Shown piece by piece: positions 27,036 through 35,715 of a DNA stretch of 64,000 bases. Position numbers and translations under genes: made by a program. Each line of letters starts with the position of its first letter. Positions within the stretch are counted from its first letter, which is position 1. The notes under the pieces are model-generated. The model was not told where the DNA came from. It worked only from the letters and a program-made list of their open reading frames with translations, and made no database searches. This stretch comes from Kribbella monticola (GTDB lineage: Bacteria; Actinomycetota; Actinomycetes; Propionibacteriales; Kribbellaceae), in NCBI RefSeq assembly GCF_003261635.1, contig NZ_QFXK01000009.1, positions 248,001-312,000 on the forward strand, given 5' to 3'.

Positions 27036-27452
27036 GTGACGTCTCGTCGGCCGAGGCCATCCCGGTGACTGGCCGGCCCCCAGCGAGCCGCCGCCGGGAT
27101 GCTGGGTCAGTATCGTCTTGAGCGCCCCGAGGATCACCAGTTCGGGATCCTTGAGCAATGCGGCCGCCACCCCGAGCCGCTGCTTCATCCCGGGCGAGTA
27201 CGTCGAGAAGCGGTCGCGGGCGCCGTCGGTGAGGTCGACCAGCTCGAGCACCTGGTCGATCCGGGTCCGCGGCACTTCGGCGTACTCGGCCAGCAGGCGC
27301 AGGTTGTCGAAGCCGGACAGGTACGGGTAGAACGCCGGCGACTCGATCATCGAGCCGATCCGGGCGAGCAGATCGACACCGTCGACCGTGAGGGTGTCGC
27401 CGGAGCGTTTGGTCAGGCCGGCGATCTCGACCGCCGGGTCAGTTTCACTCAT
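27024..27452 (-). pseudogene. Remnant of an ABC transporter ATP-binding gene
   Basis: The frame starts MSETDPAVEIAGLTKRSGD like an antibiotic-exporter ATPase (BcrA/CcmA type). It then jumps from VDLLARIG straight to SMIESPAFYPYLSGFDNLRL, so the Walker A segment is deleted. The Q-loop-to-signature part survives (FSTYSPGMKQRLGVAAALL). The frame departs from the family right after Walker B at ELVILGALKTIL, where DEP is expected. No permease follows. Both nucleotide-binding motifs are damaged, so this cannot be an active ATPase. It overlaps the GH125 end on the other strand. Confidence 0.82.
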
Positions 27453-27572
27453 ACCCCGACCTTGCCGCCCGAAGCTCTGCTCCCGCGTCGGCTCGGCGAA
27501 GTCACCGCGGATACCGCCAGGGGAGTAGCCGCCCTCCCGTCCGATGCCGCCGCCAGTGCGATGACGTACAGT

Positions 27573-27587
27573 GTTCGTCCGACGAAC
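27573..27587. promoter_or_regulatory. 15-bp perfect palindrome GTTCGTC-C-GACGAAC, candidate operator
   Basis: It lies 27 bases before the ATG of the NAD(P)-binding protein and directly after a -10-like TACAGT (27567-27572), so a bound repressor would block transcription. The form fits TetR-type operators, but no TetR gene is adjacent. Confidence 0.5.
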
Positions 27588-27614
27588 GGTGTTCGAGTTT
27601 TCAGGAGGCGGACC

Positions 27615-28229
27615 ATGAGCAGAGTGGTCATTTTCGGGGCCGGCGGCCGGACCGGGCGGTGCCTGGTCGACGAGGCGCTGGCGGCCGGCCATCAGGTGAG
27701 CGCGGCGATGCGGATCTCGGTGCCGCTGCCAGGAGTCGAGTCGATCGTCGCCGACCTACGGGATCCAGCCTCCGTCGAAGCCGCGGTGAAAGGGCAAGAC
27801 GTCGTGATCTCGGCGATCGGACCGTCCGGCCGCAAGGCCATGGGCCTGTACTCCGCCGCCGCGCGGGCACTCGTTCCGGCGCTCGAGGCGACCGGTGGCG
27901 CGCGGTTGATCGCGATCACCTCGGCCGGCGTCCGGCACGACGACCCGAACTTCAAGCCCGTCTACCGCGTGCTCGCCCGGACCGTGATGAAGGAGGCGTA
28001 CGACGACATGCGGTTGATGGAGTCGATCGTGCGATCGAGTTCTGTCGATTGGTCCTTCGTCCGGCCCACCCGCCTGGAGGACGGGCCGGCCACCGGGACG
28101 TACCGGGTCCAGGACAACGAGACTCCCATGGGTGGCTGGCAGGTGACCCGGACGGACGTCGCCCGATTCATCGTCCAGGAGATCGAGAAGCGTCAGTGGT
28201 GCCACGCTTCCCCGACGCTCGCCGAGTAG
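27615..28229 (+). CDS. NAD(P)-binding Rossmann protein of the atypical SDR/NmrA type
   Basis: A 204-residue protein starting VVIFGAGGRTGRCLVDEALA, the dinucleotide-binding motif. VVISAIGPSGRKAM, then ARLIAITSAGV and SVDWSFVRPTRLEDGPATG follow the pattern of NAD(P)H-binding atypical short-chain dehydrogenases such as SDR_a5. The catalytic YxxxK is not evident, so it may sense redox cofactors rather than act as an enzyme. CAGGAGG lies 6 bases before the ATG. It is probably a single-gene unit controlled by the upstream palindrome. Confidence 0.85.
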   Translation: MSRVVIFGAGGRTGRCLVDEALAAGHQVSAAMRISVPLPGVESIVADLRDPASVEAAVKGQDVVISAIGPSGRKAMGLYSAAARALVPALEATGGARLIAITSAGVRHDDPNFKPVYRVLARTVMKEAYDDMRLMESIVRSSSVDWSFVRPTRLEDGPATGTYRVQDNETPMGGWQVTRTDVARFIVQEIEKRQWCHASPTLAE

Positions 28230-28230
28230 C

Positions 28231-28896
28231 TCAGCCGAGCCAGCCGGGGCGGACGAGGCCGGTTTGATAGGCGAGTACGACGAGTTGGGCGCGATCGCGT
28301 ACGCCGAGCTTCACCATCGCGCGGCTGACGTGGGTCTTGGCCGTTGCCGGACTCAGCACCAGCCGAGCGGCGATCTCGTCGTTCGACAAGCCTTCGCCGA
28401 CCAGCGCGACGATCTCGCGCTCGCGTTCGGTCAGCACGTCGAGTTCCTTGCTCGCGTGCGGCTGACGGCTCCGCGTCGCGAACTCGGCGACCAGTCGCTT
28501 GGTCACGCCAGGAGAGAGCAACGCATCCCCGCGGGCAACCACCCGGACGGCCTGCAGAAGCTCGACCGGCTCGGTGTCCTTGACCAGGAACCCGCTCGCG
28601 CCGACCCGCAACGCCTCGAACACGTACTCGTCCAGATCGAACGTCGTCAGGATCACCACGTGAACGTCAGAGAGCGCTCCATCCGCTCCGATCTCGCGCG
28701 TCGCCTCCAGCCCGTCCATGCCGGGCATCCGGATGTCCATCAACACCACGTCGGGCTTCTCGGCACGTGCCAGTTCCACCGCCGCCGCACCGTCGGCGAC
28801 CTCGCCGATCACCGTGATGTCGTCCTCGGCATTCAGCAATGACCGGAACCCCGCCCGCACCAACGCCTGATCATCCGCCAGCAACACCCGAATCAT
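28231..28896 (-). CDS. NarL/LuxR-type response regulator
   Basis: A 221-residue regulator. The receiver (1-120) has LLADDQALVRAGF and the phospho-acceptor Asp in VVLMDIRMPGMDG, with FLVKDTEP as the conserved Lys segment. The LuxR HTH (about 155-215) is LTEREREIVALVGEGLSN, then LSPATAKTHVSRAMVKLGV. It lies 25 bases after another response regulator and probably belongs to the same HK-RR operon. An AGCGCTCTC-type site lies at 28670. Confidence 0.9.
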   Translation of the reverse strand: MIRVLLADDQALVRAGFRSLLNAEDDITVIGEVADGAAAVELARAEKPDVVLMDIRMPGMDGLEATREIGADGALSDVHVVILTTFDLDEYVFEALRVGASGFLVKDTEPVELLQAVRVVARGDALLSPGVTKRLVAEFATRSRQPHASKELDVLTEREREIVALVGEGLSNDEIAARLVLSPATAKTHVSRAMVKLGVRDRAQLVVLAYQTGLVRPGWLG

Positions 28897-28921
28897 GCGC
28901 CCACGCTAAGCCATCCCCCGG

Positions 28922-29575
28922 TCAGGCCAGACCGGCGTCATGCGCCAGCAGCGCTACCTGAGTGCGGTTTCCCAGGTCCAATTTCGTGAGGATGTGGGAG
29001 ATGTGCGCCTTCACCGTCGCCACACTCATGAACAACTCCGTCGCGATCTCCGCATTCGCCTTGCCCTGGGCAACAGCCAGCATCACGTCGTACTCGCGCG
29101 GACTGAGCCTCTCCAGCGCCACCCTCGCCCGCGTGTGCGCATCGGCTTCCGTCGCGGCCCGGTCCATCAGCCGTCGGGTGATCGCCGGCGAGAGAATCGG
29201 GTCGCCCGCGGCAACCCGGCGTACGGCCTCCACGATCTGCGCCGGGGGAGTGTCCTTCAGCAAGAACCCGCTGGCACCGGCCCGCAACGCGTGCAGCACG
29301 TTCTCATCGGTGTCGAAGGTCGTCAGCACGACCACCTCGGGCGGGTTCTTCCGCGCCCGCAGCCGCCGCGTCGCCACGATCCCGTCCACCCGCGGCATCC
29401 GCAGATCCATCAGCACCAGATCGGGAAAGTGCTTGTCGATCGCGGCCGGTACCTCGTCGCCGTCGGCCGCCTGACCGACCACGGAGATCCCGTTCGCGCC
29501 GTCGAGCATCATCTCCAGACTCGCCCGCACCAACGCGTCGTCGTCCACGACCAGCACCCTGATCAGCTCGTTCAT
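28922..29575 (-). CDS. NarL/LuxR-type response regulator paired with the upstream kinase
   Basis: A 217-residue regulator. The receiver has VLVVDDDALVRASLEMML, then LVLMDLRMPRVDG (Asp) and FLLKDTPPAQIVEAV. The LuxR HTH is LSPREYDVMLAVAQGKANAE, then MSVATVKAHISHILTKLDL. The start ATG 29575 overlaps the kinase stop as ATGA, so kinase and regulator are translationally coupled and form a cognate pair. GTG 29584 in frame is an alternative. Confidence 0.92.
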   Translation of the reverse strand: MNELIRVLVVDDDALVRASLEMMLDGANGISVVGQAADGDEVPAAIDKHFPDLVLMDLRMPRVDGIVATRRLRARKNPPEVVVLTTFDTDENVLHALRAGASGFLLKDTPPAQIVEAVRRVAAGDPILSPAITRRLMDRAATEADAHTRARVALERLSPREYDVMLAVAQGKANAEIATELFMSVATVKAHISHILTKLDLGNRTQVALLAHDAGLA

Positions 29576-30768
29576 GCGGGCCACGGTAGCGAGGCGTGCA
29601 GCCGGAACCCGCCACCGGTCTCGCCGTGATCCAGCGTGCCGCCGGCCAACTGCACCCGCTCGGTCAGCCCGACCAGGCCCGTACCGCTGCCGGGCGTCAG
29701 CGGTACGCCGTTCCCGCGAGGGTTGGTCAACTCGATCTGCAGCGTCCCACCCGGCCGACCCTTCACCACCACCGTCACCGGCCGCCCCGCCGCATGCTTC
29801 CGCGCATTCGTGAGCCCTTCCTGCACGACCCGGTACGCCGTACGCCCGGTTGCCGGTGGCAACGATTCTGGCGCGGTGACGGCCTCGTCGTACCGGATCT
29901 CGGTGCCCGCGTCGCGCGACTCGTCCACCAGCGCCGCCAGGTCACCGAAGGTCGGTTGCGGCCGCCCACCCGGCAACTCCTCGATCTCGCTGTCACGCAA
30001 GACGCTGATCACCTCGCGCAGTTCGTCCAGTGCCTGATGGACCCCAGAACGGATCACCCCGGCCGCCTGAGCCAGCTTCTCCGGCGACGAGTCCGGCCGG
30101 TACTCCAACGCACCGGCGTACGTCGCGAGCAACGACAACCGATGCGCCAGTACGTCGTGCATCTCCCGAGCCATCCTCGTGCGCTCGAGAGTCCGCGCCT
30201 CGGCCACCCGGCGGCCCTGTTCGTTCTCGGCTCGGAGAGCGCGTTCTCGCAGCGAATGCAGCAACGCCCGTCGTGCCTGCGTCCACTGCCCCCAACCGAG
30301 CAGAGCGGCGTGGACGGCCACGTCGAGGACGACGTACCAGGCCAGGTTCAACCCGTGGATCGGTCGCCAGAGGCCTTGGACCAGGTGACCGAGTGTTCCC
30401 GCGAGTGCCACCAGGGCCGCCACTCGAAGCGGGCGCCGTTGGGCAACCGTCAAGGTGCCGACGGTCGAGGGCGGGGTGGCGGCGGGAGAGAGCGCGGCCA
30501 GTGCGGCCAGGGCGAGAGCCGCTTGGATCGGGCGGCGGCGCAGCAACAGGATCAGACCACACGAAACAACGCCGACGGCGATGTCGAAGCTCAACCAGCC
30601 CGGCGTCCGGAAACCCGCCTGGTGCCGGCCGAGGATCGTCGTCCCTGTCAGGACAGCGATCGCACTTACGGAGAGAAGGTCGCCCTTCCAGAAGCTCCGG
30701 TCCTCGCACTGGTCCGCCGCTTTGCCGGTGCTGGGCCTCGGCGGCGTCGGCTCGTAGCTGTCCTCCAT
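29572..30768 (-). CDS. Sensor histidine kinase, HisKA_3 type
   Basis: A 398-residue kinase with an N-terminal membrane part of about four to six helices and no large extracellular domain, so it probably senses an envelope or membrane signal. The dimerisation box has RMAREMHDVLAHRLSLLATY (phospho-His), and the ATPase domain has YRVVQEGLTNARKHA and GSGTGLVGLTERVQLAGG. ATG 30768 (MEDSYEP) is chosen because the residues upstream are not family-like. Two response-regulator genes follow. Confidence 0.9.
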   Translation of the reverse strand: MEDSYEPTPPRPSTGKAADQCEDRSFWKGDLLSVSAIAVLTGTTILGRHQAGFRTPGWLSFDIAVGVVSCGLILLLRRRPIQAALALAALAALSPAATPPSTVGTLTVAQRRPLRVAALVALAGTLGHLVQGLWRPIHGLNLAWYVVLDVAVHAALLGWGQWTQARRALLHSLRERALRAENEQGRRVAEARTLERTRMAREMHDVLAHRLSLLATYAGALEYRPDSSPEKLAQAAGVIRSGVHQALDELREVISVLRDSEIEELPGGRPQPTFGDLAALVDESRDAGTEIRYDEAVTAPESLPPATGRTAYRVVQEGLTNARKHAAGRPVTVVVKGRPGGTLQIELTNPRGNGVPLTPGSGTGLVGLTERVQLAGGTLDHGETGGGFRLHASLPWPA

Positions 30769-30932
30769 GCCGCCGACAGTAGGCGGCGATCGGCAAGCGT
30801 CGCCACCGACCAAAGTCGATGGCATTACGACCTTCGGGGATGTGCCTCCAGCCACACGGCCGATGCCCAGGTTTCGCGCTCTCCCTGATCGTTGGTGAAG
30901 TCAGCAACCTAATCGTCGCGAAAGGCACAGAG

Positions 30933-31388
30933 ATGAGCATCAACGAGAGCAGCCGAACCGCGCCAGCTGTCCAGACCCGCCTACCCCGCCGGGCGCAGGG
31001 CCGTCGGAGGGTTGCGGTGGTCGGCGTCGCGGTCGGCGTCGCCCTGATCTGGTGGGCCATTCTGTCTCAGGCCGCCGGGATCGATCTGCAGGCCAGGCAA
31101 GGATCCGTCATGCACATCAACGGTGTGTCGGTCTTTGTCGCAACGCTCGCGACGAGCCTGGCCGGCTGGGGATTGCTGGCCGTGCTCGAGCGCCGTACGC
31201 CGAACGCCCGCAACGTCTGGACCCTGGTGGCGACGATCTTCTGCATCACCTCGCTGGGAAGTCCGCTTCTCAACGGCATCGGGGTGGATGCGAAGCTCGC
31301 CCTCGCCTCCCTGCACCTGGTGGTGGGCACCATCGTGATCCTCGGCCTTCGCCGGACTGCCCTCACCGCCCGGGAACTCTGCGCCTGA
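30933..31388 (+). CDS. Small four-helix membrane protein (DUF6069-like)
   Basis: A 151-residue protein with four hydrophobic segments after a basic N-terminus: VAVVGVAVGVALIWWAIL, then VFVATLATSLAGWGLLAVL, VWTLVATIFCITSLGS, and LHLVVGTIVILGL. The arrangement fits the DUF6069 family, whose role is unknown. GAAAGG lies 7 bases before ATG 30933. A methyltransferase gene starts 12 bases after its stop, so they form an operon. It diverges from the histidine kinase. Confidence 0.78.
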   Translation: MSINESSRTAPAVQTRLPRRAQGRRRVAVVGVAVGVALIWWAILSQAAGIDLQARQGSVMHINGVSVFVATLATSLAGWGLLAVLERRTPNARNVWTLVATIFCITSLGSPLLNGIGVDAKLALASLHLVVGTIVILGLRRTALTARELCA

Positions 31389-31400
31389 GGAGTACGTCGG

Positions 31401-31994
31401 ATGGAGATGACAGCCTGGAGCGAGTACGCCGCCGCGAAGTCGCGACTCATCGGCGGCTTGCGCGGGACCGTCCTCGAACTCGGCGCCGGACGCGGTGCCA
31501 ACTTCGCCCACCTGTCACCGAATGTTTCGTGGATCGGCCTGGAGCCGCACGACCGGACCCGGGCCGCTCTGCTTCGAACCGCTCATGACCTCCGGAGACG
31601 GCAGGTCCTGGCCGCGCCCGCCGAGCGGATTCCGTTGCCCGAGGCAAGCGTTGACGGTGTGCTCTCGACAGTGGTGCTGTGCTCGGTGTCCGACCTCGGT
31701 GCTGCCCTGGCCGAAGTGCGGCGAGTACTCCGGCCGGGCGGCCGGTTCGTCTTCTTCGAGCATGTCGCGGCGCCGCCAGGCACCTGGACGTATCGCCTGC
31801 AACGCTTGGCGGCACCTTTCAGTCGCACCTTCGACAAGGGCTGCGACCCGACCCGAGACATCGGTACTGCGATCCGCTCCGCCGGCTTCGCCACGGTCGA
31901 CCTTGACCGCTACATCCGTCCGGGTCCTCTGCAGGTGCCTTTCATCGCGGGCGTCGCCCACAACGCTGCTGATCAGAGGCGGGCGGCGCGGTAG
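31401..31994 (+). CDS. Class I SAM-dependent methyltransferase
   Basis: A 197-residue protein with motif I VLELGAGRGANF. The acidic end of strand 2 is in WIGLEPHDR, motif II is PEASVDGVLSTVVLCSVSD, and motif III is RVLRPGGRFVFFEHVAAPP. The pattern resembles UbiE/thiol methyltransferase-like proteins such as human METTL7. The substrate is unknown. It is co-transcribed with the small membrane protein upstream. Its last 22 bases overlap the end of the convergent GntR gene. Confidence 0.87.
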   Translation: MEMTAWSEYAAAKSRLIGGLRGTVLELGAGRGANFAHLSPNVSWIGLEPHDRTRAALLRTAHDLRRRQVLAAPAERIPLPEASVDGVLSTVVLCSVSDLGAALAEVRRVLRPGGRFVFFEHVAAPPGTWTYRLQRLAAPFSRTFDKGCDPTRDIGTAIRSAGFATVDLDRYIRPGPLQVPFIAGVAHNAADQRRAAR

Positions 31995-33085
31995 AACCCT
32001 TCGATATGGTCGACGACAAGTTTCGAGGCCTCGTCGGGCCGGCCGGCTCGAATCGCCGCGATGATCGCGCGATGCTCGGCCCGGAGTCCAACTGCGGTCG
32101 CATCCCAGTCCGGCAGATTGGGCACAGCCGCCAGCACGTACCCGTGGATGGCCGTCCGCAAGGACGACATCACCGCCGCGATCAACACGTTCCCGGCCAA
32201 TGCGGCCATCGCCACATGAAATTCCGCATCCAGCAGATGAAACTCCTCCGGCGACAACCCCGCCACGTCCATCCGATCCAACAACCCCTCAGCCACCCCC
32301 AACCCCGCCACATCCCCATCGTTGCCCACCACAACCACCCCACCCCCAACAACAGCGGCCGTCGCACCGCCGCTTTCGCGCCCGCCGCCGTCACGCCCGC
32401 CGACCGCCAGCCCCCGGCTTTCGCGCCCGCCGCCGTCGCGCCCGCCGACTCCCAGCCCCCGGCTTTCGCGCCCGCCGCCGTCGCGCCCGCCGACTCCCAG
32501 CCCCCGGCTTTCGCGCCCGCCGCCGTCACGCCCGCCGACGCCCAGACCCCGGCTTTCGCGCCCGCCGCTGTCACGCCCGTCGACGCCCAGACCCCGGCTT
32601 TCGCGCCCGCCGCCGGGCTCGCCGCCCGCCGACCCGCGGCTTTCGCGGCGGCCAACCTTCATCCCGCCATCGCCACCACCAGCAACCCCGCCGCCTTCGC
32701 CTCCACCGTCAGCCCTAGCGGTGTCTTGGTTTCTGGCGGCTTGGCGTTCGGCGGCCTGGCGGGCGGCCCAGGATTCGAGGAGGACGCGGGTCTGGACGAT
32801 GTCGCCCATCGGCAGATGATTGGTTGCCAGGTGCAACCGTAGGAGCGCGGTCAACGGCGAGGCCGGCTCGGCGACGATCACGGCGCCGGCTTCCGGCCCC
32901 GACCCGGTGGCGGTCCGCACCACCCCCATCGCCTCGAGCACCCGCACAGCTTCCCGCACCGACGGTCGGCTGATCCCAAGTTGCTCCGCCAGAGACCGCT
33001 CTCCCGGCAGCCGCTCGCCGATCCGCAACCGCCCAGCGGCGAGATCAGCCTCGACCCGGCTCAACACCAACTCGTAGTTCTTCAC
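31973..33085 (-). CDS. lldR: FadR-type GntR regulator of lactate use (LldR-like) with a repeat-encoded insertion
   Basis: A 370-residue regulator. The GntR winged helix (1-70) has GERLPGERSLAEQLGISRPS and VREAVRVLEAMGVV. The FCD ligand domain starts about residue 88 (GDIVQTRVLLESWAARQAAE), breaks near 116, and resumes near 262 (EGLLDRMDVAGLSPEEFHLL, then FHVAMAALAGN, RAEHRAIIAAI, VVDHIEGFY). Between lie about 145 Gly/Arg/Ser-rich residues, including five copies of a unit like RESRGLGVGGRDGGG. Normal relatives are about 230 residues. It is divergent from lldD across two palindromic operators and starts at GTG 33085. Confidence 0.85.
   Translation of the reverse strand: MKNYELVLSRVEADLAAGRLRIGERLPGERSLAEQLGISRPSVREAVRVLEAMGVVRTATGSGPEAGAVIVAEPASPLTALLRLHLATNHLPMGDIVQTRVLLESWAARQAAERQAARNQDTARADGGGEGGGVAGGGDGGMKVGRRESRGSAGGEPGGGRESRGLGVDGRDSGGRESRGLGVGGRDGGGRESRGLGVGGRDGGGRESRGLGVGGRDGGGRESRGLAVGGRDGGGRESGGATAAVVGGGVVVVGNDGDVAGLGVAEGLLDRMDVAGLSPEEFHLLDAEFHVAMAALAGNVLIAAVMSSLRTAIHGYVLAAVPNLPDWDATAVGLRAEHRAIIAAIRAGRPDEASKLVVDHIEGFYRAARL
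32377..32605 (-). repeat. 45-bp tandem repeat inside the lactate regulator gene
   Basis: About five head-to-tail copies of a 45-base unit, reading on the plus strand as ggctttcgcgcccgccgccg followed by 25 more bases. The unit is a multiple of three, so the frame stays open and adds 15 residues per copy. Copies differ at only a few positions, which points to recent expansion. Confidence 0.9.
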
Positions 33086-33158
33086 AGCTGCACCCGCCCG
33101 ACAGCGCCGGTCGGCAACTTCTTCACAGCTGCACCCGCTCGACAGTGCCGGTCGGCAA
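33078..33158. repeat. Two direct 41-bp repeats across the start of the GntR gene
   Basis: Copy one starts at 33078 and copy two at 33119. Both contain ttcttcacagctgcacccgc and end in ggtcggcaa, differing at two or three positions. The repeat includes the first codons of the regulator, so the duplication leaves a second GTGAAGAA upstream, out of frame by the 41-base period. Confidence 0.85.
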
Positions 33159-33214
33159 GTGTTCGTAGTACGCGCCGTTCCTGCTGCTGGACCTCATGCC
33201 GGTGAGTGTAGCTG

Positions 33215-33252
33215 TGTGGTCGGACCACAGGTTATGCTGTGGTCCGACCACA
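33215..33252. promoter_or_regulatory. Twin operators TGTGGTC-N-GACCACA flanking a -10 box upstream of lldD
   Basis: Two perfect 15-base palindromes, 33215-33229 and 33238-33252, have centres 23 bases apart. Each contains TGGTC-N-GACCA, which fits the FadR-family consensus TNGTNNNACNA. TATGCT (33233-33238), between them, is a good -10 box for lldD. The divergent GntR regulator is the expected ligand-controlled repressor. Confidence 0.8.
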
Positions 33253-33280
33253 CCGTTCCCGGCTGAGAGAGCGCTCCCCG

Positions 33281-34492
33281 ATGACTGATCGACAGCTGCC
33301 GCGCTGGTCCGAGCTCAAGCCGCTGCTGCGGGCCAAGCCGGTCACCGTCAACCCGACCGAGCGGAGACTCGCGAAAGCGCTCACCATCGCGGACCTGCGC
33401 GCGATCGCGAAGCGCCGTACGCCGCGCTCGGTGTTCGACTACACCGACGGTGCCGCGGAGGCGGAGATCAGCCTGCGCCGCGCCCGCCGGCTCTTCGCCG
33501 AGCTGGAGTTGCAGCCGTCGATCCTGCGCAACGTCGCCGACATCGACCTCGGTACGACGATTCTCGGCAAGCGCTCGGAGCTCCCGTTCGCGTTCGCGCC
33601 GACCGGGTTCACCCGGATGATGAACCACGAGGGCGAGAGCGCGGTGGTCCGGGTCGCCGAGCGGATCGGCATCCCGTACGCGCTCTCCACGATGGGAACG
33701 ACCTCGATCGAGGACGTCGCCGCAGCCGGCCCGGACGCGCGCAAGTGGTTCCAGCTCTACGTCTGGAAGGACCGCGACGCGGGGGAGGACCTAGTCAAGC
33801 GCTCGGCCGCCGCCGGGTACGAAGCGCTGATGCTGACCGTCGACGTTCCGGTCGCCGGCGCGCGACTGCGCGACGTACGCAACGGATTCACGATCCCGCC
33901 GTCGCTCACCGTCAAGACGGTCCTGGACGCCTCCATGCACCCGGCCTGGTGGGCGAACCTGCTCACCACCCGACCACTGACGTTCGCATCGCTGTCGAGC
34001 TGGGACGGCACTGTCGCGGACCTGCTGAACCAGTTGTTCGACCCGACGATGACCATCGACGACCTGAACTGGCTCCGCTCGATCTGGGATGGCCCGCTGA
34101 TCGTGAAGGGCATCCAGACGGTCGAGGACGCCAAGCGAGTTGTCGACGCCGGCGCGGACGCGATCGTGCTGTCTAACCACGGCGGGCGGCAACTGGATCG
34201 CGCTCCCACACCGCTGCGAATTCTCCCGGAGGTCCGGAAGGCCGTCGGCGGCGACGCCGAGATCTACCTCGACACGGGCATCCTGAGTGGTGCCGACATC
34301 GTCGCGGCTATCGCCCTGGGTGCGGACGCCTGCCTCGTCGGCCGGGCGTACCTGTACGGCCTGATGGCCGGGGGAGAGCGCGGCGTCGCACGGGCCGCCG
34401 AGATCCTCACGACCGAGGTGCGCAGGACGATGGCTCTGCTAGGCGTCCCCAGCGTTGCCGACCTCAACCCGTCCCACGTCCGCCTGCCCTAG
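33281..34492 (+). CDS. lldD: L-lactate dehydrogenase / FMN-dependent alpha-hydroxy acid dehydrogenase
   Basis: A 403-residue FMN enzyme oxidising L-lactate to pyruvate, feeding electrons to the respiratory chain. Features are [69 protein letters not shown] (FMN Lys), [20 protein letters not shown] (catalytic His and Arg) and [15 protein letters not shown] 33281 is preceded by GAGAGAGCGCTCC, so one of the dispersed AGCGCTCTC-type sites overlaps its ribosome binding region. The adjacent lactate-type regulator and operators support the assignment. Confidence 0.92.
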   Translation: MTDRQLPRWSELKPLLRAKPVTVNPTERRLAKALTIADLRAIAKRRTPRSVFDYTDGAAEAEISLRRARRLFAELELQPSILRNVADIDLGTTILGKRSELPFAFAPTGFTRMMNHEGESAVVRVAERIGIPYALSTMGTTSIEDVAAAGPDARKWFQLYVWKDRDAGEDLVKRSAAAGYEALMLTVDVPVAGARLRDVRNGFTIPPSLTVKTVLDASMHPAWWANLLTTRPLTFASLSSWDGTVADLLNQLFDPTMTIDDLNWLRSIWDGPLIVKGIQTVEDAKRVVDAGADAIVLSNHGGRQLDRAPTPLRILPEVRKAVGGDAEIYLDTGILSGADIVAAIALGADACLVGRAYLYGLMAGGERGVARAAEILTTEVRRTMALLGVPSVADLNPSHVRLP

Positions 34493-35676
34493 AGTCCTGC
34501 GGGTTCCAACGGCAACTGGGCAACGATCCTCAGCCCACCGGCCGGAGTACGAGTTGCTGTGAGCGTGCCACCGAGTGCGGTGGCTCGCTCGCGCATGCCG
34601 ATGATCCCGTTGCCCTCCTTGGGCGGCCCGGTCAACGAGTGCCCGTCGTCGTCCACCTGGAGTACGAGCGCGCTGTCGCCGTACTGGATGCGCACTGTCG
34701 CCGACGTCGCCTTGGCATGCCGTACGACGTTGGTCAGCGACTCCTGGATGATCCGGAACGCCGCGCGATCCAGGCCGGTCGGCAGTGGTCGTGGTACTCC
34801 GTGGATCATGCTGTGCACCTCGAGGCCGGCCATCGACGTACGGCTGATCAGGCTGTCGAGGTGGTCGAGGCCGGCCACGGGTTGGCGTGGTGCTGCTTCG
34901 TCCGACTGGCGCAGGATGCCGACGATCGACCGCAGCTCGACCAGTGCTTCCTTACTGGCTTCCTTGATCGCGGCAAGAGCCGGTGCGGCCTGCTCTGGTT
35001 GACGATCAGCTAGGTGCAGCGCGGTGGACGCCTGCACGTTGATCAGTGAGATGTGATGCGCCACGACGTCGTGCAGCTCCTGTGCGATCCGCAAACGCTC
35101 CTCGCCCGCCTTCCGAAGCTCCTCCTCACGCCGGGTCCTGTCTGCTGCCAGCACACGTTCGCGATGACCGCGGAAGAGTTCGGCCAGGAAGCCGAGTACG
35201 ACGAAGCAGGTGCCCACTAGGAGGACCTGGTAGATGCTCTGCCCGTTGATCCCGAGTACTACGCGTCCCAGCACGTGCCCGGCGTACAGGGCTACGAGTG
35301 CCGACCAGCCCGACACTCGATAGCCCCGGCGGATTGCTGTGAAGACGGCGATGATGAAACTGAAGATGACCGGGCCGTACGCGTACTGCATCAGCATGTA
35401 GACGAGAGTGGAGACGACTGTTGCCCACAGCACCGGGATCGGCCGGCTGCGAAGCCAGTAGAGCGATACCGAGCCGATCAGGAGTAGCACGACCATGAAC
35501 CAGTCGGCTGCCCGGCGATCGGTTTCGCCACGCGAGGCCCCGAACGATCCCACCACCGCGACCACCGAGACCACGACCGGCAGCATCACCCGCCGGACGC
35601 GGTCGTCGTGTGAGAGCTCGGTACTGGCCACCCTCGAACCGTAGACGGCTGCACGTCCCACTGTCATCGCCGCCAC
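34489..35676 (-). CDS. Orphan sensor histidine kinase, HisKA_3 type
   Basis: A protein of up to 395 residues with about five to six membrane helices ([69 protein letters not shown]). A coiled segment follows, then the phospho-His box [20 protein letters not shown] and ATPase motifs [17 protein letters not shown] and [16 protein letters not shown]. No response regulator is next to it. The true start is uncertain: GTG 35676, ATG 35667 or GTG 35631 are possible. Its stop overlaps the lldD end by 4 bases (convergent). Confidence 0.87.
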   Translation of the reverse strand: MAAMTVGRAAVYGSRVASTELSHDDRVRRVMLPVVVSVVAVVGSFGASRGETDRRAADWFMVVLLLIGSVSLYWLRSRPIPVLWATVVSTLVYMLMQYAYGPVIFSFIIAVFTAIRRGYRVSGWSALVALYAGHVLGRVVLGINGQSIYQVLLVGTCFVVLGFLAELFRGHRERVLAADRTRREEELRKAGEERLRIAQELHDVVAHHISLINVQASTALHLADRQPEQAAPALAAIKEASKEALVELRSIVGILRQSDEAAPRQPVAGLDHLDSLISRTSMAGLEVHSMIHGVPRPLPTGLDRAAFRIIQESLTNVVRHAKATSATVRIQYGDSALVLQVDDDGHSLTGPPKEGNGIIGMRERATALGGTLTATRTPAGGLRIVAQLPLEPAGL

Positions 35677-35715
35677 GTGGTACTTCGTACTGCTACACCT
35701 GCGGTACGCCTTGGG

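Noticed and set aside
32006..32842. Ala/Pro-repeat protein on the plus strand opposite the GntR insertion
   Set aside because: It is a shadow of the 45-bp array. The minus strand encodes both conserved ends of a FadR-type regulator in one frame.
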